From NCBI GenBank assembly GCA_002684175.1, contig NYUU01000136.1, forward strand, positions 1 through 10,176: a DNA stretch of 10,176 nucleotides. The letters run 5' to 3'. Position numbers and translations under genes: made by a program. Of this stretch, positions 6,737-10,176 are shown piece after piece. Numbering within the stretch: the stretch's first letter is position 1; every line of letters begins with the position of its first letter. Source of the DNA: Synechococcus sp. CPC35. Lineage in GTDB: Bacteria > Cyanobacteriota > Cyanobacteriia > PCC-6307 > Cyanobiaceae. Below the pieces are notes generated by a model that was not told the DNA's origin, ran no database searches, and was given only the letters and a program-made list of their open reading frames with translations.

Positions 6737-7186
6737 ATGATCAGTCGCGTGGCCGCCATCAAGCCCCTCCGGCGACGGAATCTTGCCTTTCTGCTTCCGG
6801 TGCTTGCTGCTGCATTCGCCTGGGGTCCTCTCAATGCTGAACAGATTCCGGAAGCCGGCCTGATCACGATCGAATCCGATCAGCAATCGGCCGACAACAG
6901 CACAGGGGTGATCACGGCCAGCGGCAACGTCCGCCTCATCCATGTCGACCGCGGTGTTGTGGCCACCAGCCGTCAGGCCCAGTACTTCACAAAGGAGGAG
7001 AGGATTGTTCTCAGTGGGGATGTGGATGTGGTTCAGGATGACGGCAATCGAATGCAGGCAGAGAGGTTGATTTACCTGCTCGACGAGGAACGGGCTGTAG
7101 CGACACCAGCCGAGGGCCGGCAGGTTTTCAGCCAGTGGAGACTGGACCTGAACAACAGCCCTGAAACGAGCACTCCCGATTCATGA
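6737..7186 (+). CDS. lptA: LptA/OstA-like exported LPS transport protein
   Basis: A 149-residue periplasmic protein likely to form the bridge that carries lipopolysaccharide from the inner to the outer membrane. The start at ATG 6737 gives a proper signal peptide: basic n-region (RRR at 12-14), hydrophobic core (NLAFLLPVLAAAFAWG), probable cleavage after Ala34 (LNA-EQ). An upstream in-frame extension would overlap the DUF309 gene and spoil the signal, so I reject it. The mature part shows the OstA/LptA beta-jellyroll repeat style: ITIESDQQSADNSTGVITAS then GNVRL, YFTKEERIVLSGDVDVVQDD and NRMQAERLIYLLDEERAVA. It is shorter than E. coli LptA (185 residues), and the identification rests on this pattern and on the next gene being lptB. 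ATGA overlap with lptB suggests coupling; the ribosome site is weak. Confidence 0.82.
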   Translation: MISRVAAIKPLRRRNLAFLLPVLAAAFAWGPLNAEQIPEAGLITIESDQQSADNSTGVITASGNVRLIHVDRGVVATSRQAQYFTKEERIVLSGDVDVVQDDGNRMQAERLIYLLDEERAVATPAEGRQVFSQWRLDLNNSPETSTPDS

Positions 7187-7911
7187 GTCTCGCCTTGGCG
7201 CAGGTGTCCATCGCCCTGGGTGGACGCCAGCTTATTAATGGGATTGATCTGGATCTGGCCCCGGGAGAAGTTGTCGGACTTCTTGGTCCCAATGGTGCCG
7301 GGAAGACCACAACCTTCAACCTGGTGATCGGTCTGTTGCGACCGGATCAGGGTGAGGTCCGCCTCGATGGCCGCATGGTCACCCAGTTGTCGATGCCCGA
7401 ACGGGCACGCCTTGGAATCGGATACCTGCCGCAGGAGCCGAGCGTGTTTCGTCAACTGACGGTTCGTGAGAATCTCGATATCGCACTTGATCAGACCGAT
7501 CTCTCATCCGAACGGTCTCGCGAGCGGCGTGAACAGCTGATCGAGGAATTCCACCTCACGGCATTCATGGACCGTCGTGGTTACCAGCTTTCCGGTGGTG
7601 AACGCAGGCGATGTGAAGTGGCACGAGCCCTTGCCGTCGGCGAAGAGGGCCCGCGCTACCTACTGCTGGATGAACCCTTCGCAGGGGTGGACCCCCTGGC
7701 TGTGGCTGACCTCCAGGGGTTGATCCAGATTCTGCGATCGAGGGGAATGGGGATCCTGATCACGGATCACAACGTGAGGGAAACCCTGGCCATCACAGAC
7801 CGCGCCACCATCCTGAACGATGGTTCGATCCTGGCTTCAGGACGTTCCGACCAGGTGGCTTCAGATCCTCTTGTTCGTCGCCACTACCTAGGGGAGGATT
7901 TTCAGCTGTGA
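7183..7911 (+). CDS. lptB: LPS export ABC transporter ATP-binding protein LptB
   Basis: A 242-residue ABC ATPase, of normal LptB length, that drives lipopolysaccharide extraction from the inner membrane. All motifs are intact: Walker A GPNGAGKT (35-42), Q-loop YLPQEPSVFR with Gln84, signature LSGGE (136-140), Walker B YLLLDEP with catalytic Glu164, and switch His196 in ITDHN. YLPQEPSVFRQLTVRENL and LLLDEPFAGVDPLAV are typical of LptB rather than of amino-acid importers of the LivG/LivF type. It overlaps the lptA stop by ATGA and the permease start by GTGA, so the three genes are almost certainly translated as one unit. Confidence 0.93.
   Translation: MSLALAQVSIALGGRQLINGIDLDLAPGEVVGLLGPNGAGKTTTFNLVIGLLRPDQGEVRLDGRMVTQLSMPERARLGIGYLPQEPSVFRQLTVRENLDIALDQTDLSSERSRERREQLIEEFHLTAFMDRRGYQLSGGERRRCEVARALAVGEEGPRYLLLDEPFAGVDPLAVADLQGLIQILRSRGMGILITDHNVRETLAITDRATILNDGSILASGRSDQVASDPLVRRHYLGEDFQL
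7893..7897 (+). promoter_or_regulatory. Ribosome binding site of the LptF/G-type gene
   Basis: GGAGG lies inside the 3' end of lptB, ten bases ahead of GTG 7908. It supports the GTG start and independent ribosome loading in addition to stop-start coupling. Confidence 0.65.
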
Positions 7912-9065
7912 GCAACGTTCTCCAGAAGCAGTTCAGACGGATACCACTTCTGGATCGCTGGCTGATCGGCGAAATCATGGGGCCTCTTCTGTTCGCCATC
8001 GCGGCCTTCACCGTGTTTGGACTGGCAGGGGGCGTGCTGTTTGAGCTGGTGCGCCGGATCGTGGAGTCCGGCCTGTCTCCATGGGTTGCCTTGCAGATGG
8101 TGGCGCTGAAACTGCCCAGCTTCTTAGTCATCGCGCTGCCGATGGCAACGCTGTTGGCCACCTTGCTGGCCTACAGCCGACTTTCCGCCAACAGCGAACT
8201 CACAGCCCTGCGCAGTGTGGGGGTCAGCACCACGCGGTTGATCATTCCCGCAATGGCTCTGGCTCTGACGCTCACCGTTCTCACCTTCGTGTTGAACGAC
8301 TGGATCGTGCCCCAGAGCAACCGCACGGCGGAGGTGACCCTTCAACGGGCTCTGGGCCGTTCGCTCGCCACGGAAAAGGGAAAGGACATCATCTATTCAC
8401 GTTTCGGTCGGATGATGACCAGGGAGGGGACTGATCTGGGTCGAGGGTTACAGCAACTGTTTTATTCACGTCGGTTCGACAAAGGTGAAATGGTGGATGT
8501 AACCGTGCTTGATTTTTCGCGGAGCGGCTTCCGTCAGATGCTGGTCGCCGATCGAGCGATCTGGAATGAACCCGAAGCGAAATGGGAGTTTCTTGATGGA
8601 CAGATCCTCACTCTCAACACCAATGGCAGCACAACACGCGTCGACTTCGATCGTTATCTGTATCCGCTGAGCTCAGGCCCACTCAAGGTGGCCAAGCTGC
8701 CAAGCGATGCCAACAACATGACCATTGGGCAGGTGTATGAAGCCCAGCGGCTCTACATCGAAGCTGGCAACACAAAGGAAGCGAGGCGGATGGCCGTTCG
8801 TATTCAGGAAAAATTCACTTTTCCAATGTCATGCCTGATCTTTGCACTGATCGGGAGCAGCCTTGGGGCAAGACCAGGGGCAAAAAAAGGTTGGGGTTGG
8901 GGGTTTGGAATCAGCATTCTGTTGATTTTCGCGACATATTTATTGAGTTTCAGTTTCAGCTCACTCGGAGTAAAAGGCATTCTGCCGCCGATAGCGGCAG
9001 CCTGGCTTCCTGTCTTGATCTCTCTGAGTGCAGGTGGCCTGTTGCTGAAGCAAGCCAGCCGCTGA
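7908..9065 (+). CDS. LptF/LptG (YjgP/YjgQ) family permease
   Basis: A 385-residue inner-membrane permease that would pair with LptB. Six membrane helices are visible in the family's 3+3 arrangement: about 25-47, 63-87 and 110-130, then a large periplasmic beta-rich domain (about 135-295), then 303-320, 331-350 and 358-380. Family signatures include the N-terminal [40 protein letters not shown] then [15 protein letters not shown] (the cytoplasmic coupling region that contacts LptB) and PQSNRTAEV. Start GTG 7908 overlaps the lptB stop and has GGAGG ten bases upstream. Only one such permease is present here, whereas E. coli uses an LptF-LptG pair encoded together; I cannot tell LptF from LptG, and a homodimer or a distant second gene are both possible. 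Confidence 0.92.
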   Translation: MSNVLQKQFRRIPLLDRWLIGEIMGPLLFAIAAFTVFGLAGGVLFELVRRIVESGLSPWVALQMVALKLPSFLVIALPMATLLATLLAYSRLSANSELTALRSVGVSTTRLIIPAMALALTLTVLTFVLNDWIVPQSNRTAEVTLQRALGRSLATEKGKDIIYSRFGRMMTREGTDLGRGLQQLFYSRRFDKGEMVDVTVLDFSRSGFRQMLVADRAIWNEPEAKWEFLDGQILTLNTNGSTTRVDFDRYLYPLSSGPLKVAKLPSDANNMTIGQVYEAQRLYIEAGNTKEARRMAVRIQEKFTFPMSCLIFALIGSSLGARPGAKKGWGWGFGISILLIFATYLLSFSFSSLGVKGILPPIAAAWLPVLISLSAGGLLLKQASR

Positions 9066-9102
9066 GCAGACGCGGCAGAATCAAGCAATCATCCCGAACG
9101 GT

Positions 9103-10017
9103 TTGATCAACACACCATTTGAACTGGTCACAAGCCTCGGTTTTGCGGCATTCAGTCTGCTTCTGCTGGCCATGCCTCTTGCCTTCTGGGCCGTCTCCAG
9201 CCAGTCCAGAGCAGGCTCCGTCAGGGTGATGGTGGCGATCGCCAACCTGCTGCTGACGGCCCAACTTGTCCTGCGATGGTGGCAATCGGGGCATTTCCCG
9301 ATCAGCAACCTCTATGAATCGCTCTGCTTCCTGGCCTGGGCCTGCACGCTGACCCAGCTGCTCGTGGAACGCTCCTGGCCCTACCCGATCGTGGCCGCTG
9401 CAGCGACACCGATGGGACTGGGTTGTATCGCCTTTGCAAGTTTTGCATTGCCAGATCAACTGCAAACCGCAGCACCACTGGTTCCTGCCCTGCGATCGAG
9501 CTGGCTGGTGATGCACGTGAGCGTAATCATGGTGAGCTACGCCGCATTGCTGGTTGGCTCCGTTCTTTCACTGGCGGTTCTCGTGACCGATCGCGACGAA
9601 TATCTGGAACTGCGGAGCAGTTCGATTGGAAGCGGAGGATATCGGCGAGCGATATCGGCAACAGATGGAGGCAGCCTTGAGCTTCATTCAGTGAACCTGA
9701 GCACAACTGAACAACTGGACAGCCTGAGCTACCGAACGATTACAGCTGGATTTTTGTTACTCACCGTCGGAATCATCAGCGGCGCTGTGTGGGCAAATGA
9801 AGCCTGGGGAAGTTACTGGAGCTGGGATCCAAAAGAAACCTGGGCGCTGATTTGCTGGCTCGTCTATGCGGCCTATCTGCACACTCGATTGACCCGTGGC
9901 TGGCAGGGACGGAAACCGGCGCTTGTAGCCGTGATTGGATTAGTGGTGATCGCTGTTTGTTACATCGGTGTCAACTTATTGGGAATAGGCCTTCACAGTT
10001 ATGGCTGGTTCTTTTGA
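9103..10017 (+). CDS. ccsA: Cytochrome c biogenesis protein CcsA (system II)
   Basis: A 304-residue polytopic membrane protein of the heme-handling family that, with Ccs1/CcsB, passes heme to apocytochromes c on the lumenal/periplasmic side; in cyanobacteria this serves cytochrome f and c6. The diagnostic tryptophan-rich loop is intact: [20 protein letters not shown] (228-247). Conserved histidines are visible: His64 in [11 protein letters not shown], His138 in WLVMHVS, His260 and His298 (GLHSYGWF). About eight hydrophobic helices can be counted. A variable Ser/Gly-rich loop at about 168-206 precedes the WWD region. The start is TTG 9103, 37 bp after the permease stop, without a recognisable ribosome site; the first in-frame ATG (residue 24) would remove the first helix. 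Partner ccs1 is not in the window. Confidence 0.94.
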   Translation: MINTPFELVTSLGFAAFSLLLLAMPLAFWAVSSQSRAGSVRVMVAIANLLLTAQLVLRWWQSGHFPISNLYESLCFLAWACTLTQLLVERSWPYPIVAAAATPMGLGCIAFASFALPDQLQTAAPLVPALRSSWLVMHVSVIMVSYAALLVGSVLSLAVLVTDRDEYLELRSSSIGSGGYRRAISATDGGSLELHSVNLSTTEQLDSLSYRTITAGFLLLTVGIISGAVWANEAWGSYWSWDPKETWALICWLVYAAYLHTRLTRGWQGRKPALVAVIGLVVIAVCYIGVNLLGIGLHSYGWFF

Positions 10018-10140
10018 AGACCTGTCGTTACTGGGATAACCGTTTACTCACCGTTCACCGACAGCTTGACTAAGTCACTAAAGAGCCCTCGGCTCCGCCA
10101 AATGAACCTCTGCGCTCACTTGCCTAAGACCAGAGCATCC
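10018..10140. other. Intergenic region after ccsA
   Basis: It holds a short hairpin, GAGCC-CTC-GGCTC (10083-10095), without a following T run, and a CCGTT/CCGTTCACCG repeat at about 10040-10060. TTGACT at 10066-10071 resembles a -35 element, but I see no matching -10. Nothing here is firm. Confidence 0.3.
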
Positions 10141-10147
10141 AAAGGAG
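10141..10147 (+). promoter_or_regulatory. Strong ribosome binding site for a gene leaving the window
   Basis: AAAGGAG is a near-perfect match to the anti-Shine-Dalgarno sequence and lies six bases before GTG 10154. Confidence 0.5.
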
Positions 10148-10153
10148 CAAGTG

Positions 10154-10176
10154 GTGGACACCATGACATTTCTAAG
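10154..10176 (+). CDS. Probable start of a further gene, truncated by the window end
   Basis: After AAAGGAG the frame reads GTG GAC ACC ATG ACA TTT CTA (M-D-T-M-T-F-L). Start could be GTG 10151, GTG 10154 or ATG 10163, all in one frame; 10154 has the best spacing. Too few codons are present to identify a product, and the call rests on the ribosome site. Confidence 0.4.

Noticed and set aside
8956..9516. A 186-codon minus-strand frame across the permease-ccsA junction
   Set aside because: It opposes two well-supported genes and has no recognisable domain or start signal.
10083..10095. Hairpin GAGCC-CTC-GGCTC as the ccsA terminator
   Set aside because: The stem is only five pairs, the loop three bases, and no T run follows.
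1..10176. CRISPR array, tRNA, rRNA, IS element or phage genes
   Set aside because: No spaced repeat series, cloverleaf, transposase or phage-type protein could be found by reading both strands.

Overview
The window looks like the chromosome of a marine picocyanobacterium of the Synechococcus/Cyanobium type. It carries chlP (chlorophyll phytyl-tail reductase), a plastid/cyanobacterial-type CcsA, a two-subunit glycyl-tRNA synthetase and an Lpt-type envelope transport cluster, all in a moderately GC-rich background. I infer this from gene content and from how the proteins read; no database was searched.

Layout, left to right: the 3' end of glyS (+) runs to 628. It is followed by a clearly AT-richer islet (about 700-1760) with two small exported proteins on the minus strand: a Cys-rich secreted protein, and upstream of it a lipoprotein, overlapping by four bases. 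A one-helix membrane protein is read the other way at 1864-2127. It converges on chlP (minus strand, 3512-2145), and the 17-bp gap holds a run of nine C and half of a perfect 20-bp palindrome that spans the chlP stop codon. Diverging from chlP is a membrane-anchored M15B (VanY-like) peptidase at about 3620-4381.

From 4553 to 10017 all genes are on the plus strand and tightly packed: typA, a DUF309 protein, an LptA-like exported protein, lptB, one LptF/LptG-type permease and ccsA. The first two genes share TTGA, lptA and lptB share ATGA, and lptB and the permease share GTGA. This suggests co-transcription and translational coupling. LptA, LptB and the permease would together move lipopolysaccharide to the outer membrane. 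CcsA handles heme delivery for cytochrome c assembly on the lumenal side of the thylakoid. The last 160 bp are intergenic and end in a strong ribosome binding site and the probable first codons of another gene.

Most of the window is conserved housekeeping content. The least explained part is the glyS-chlP interval (629-2144), with three small, lineage-type exported or membrane proteins. I see no CRISPR array, tRNA, rRNA, insertion sequence or phage gene, and no convincing new multi-gene system.
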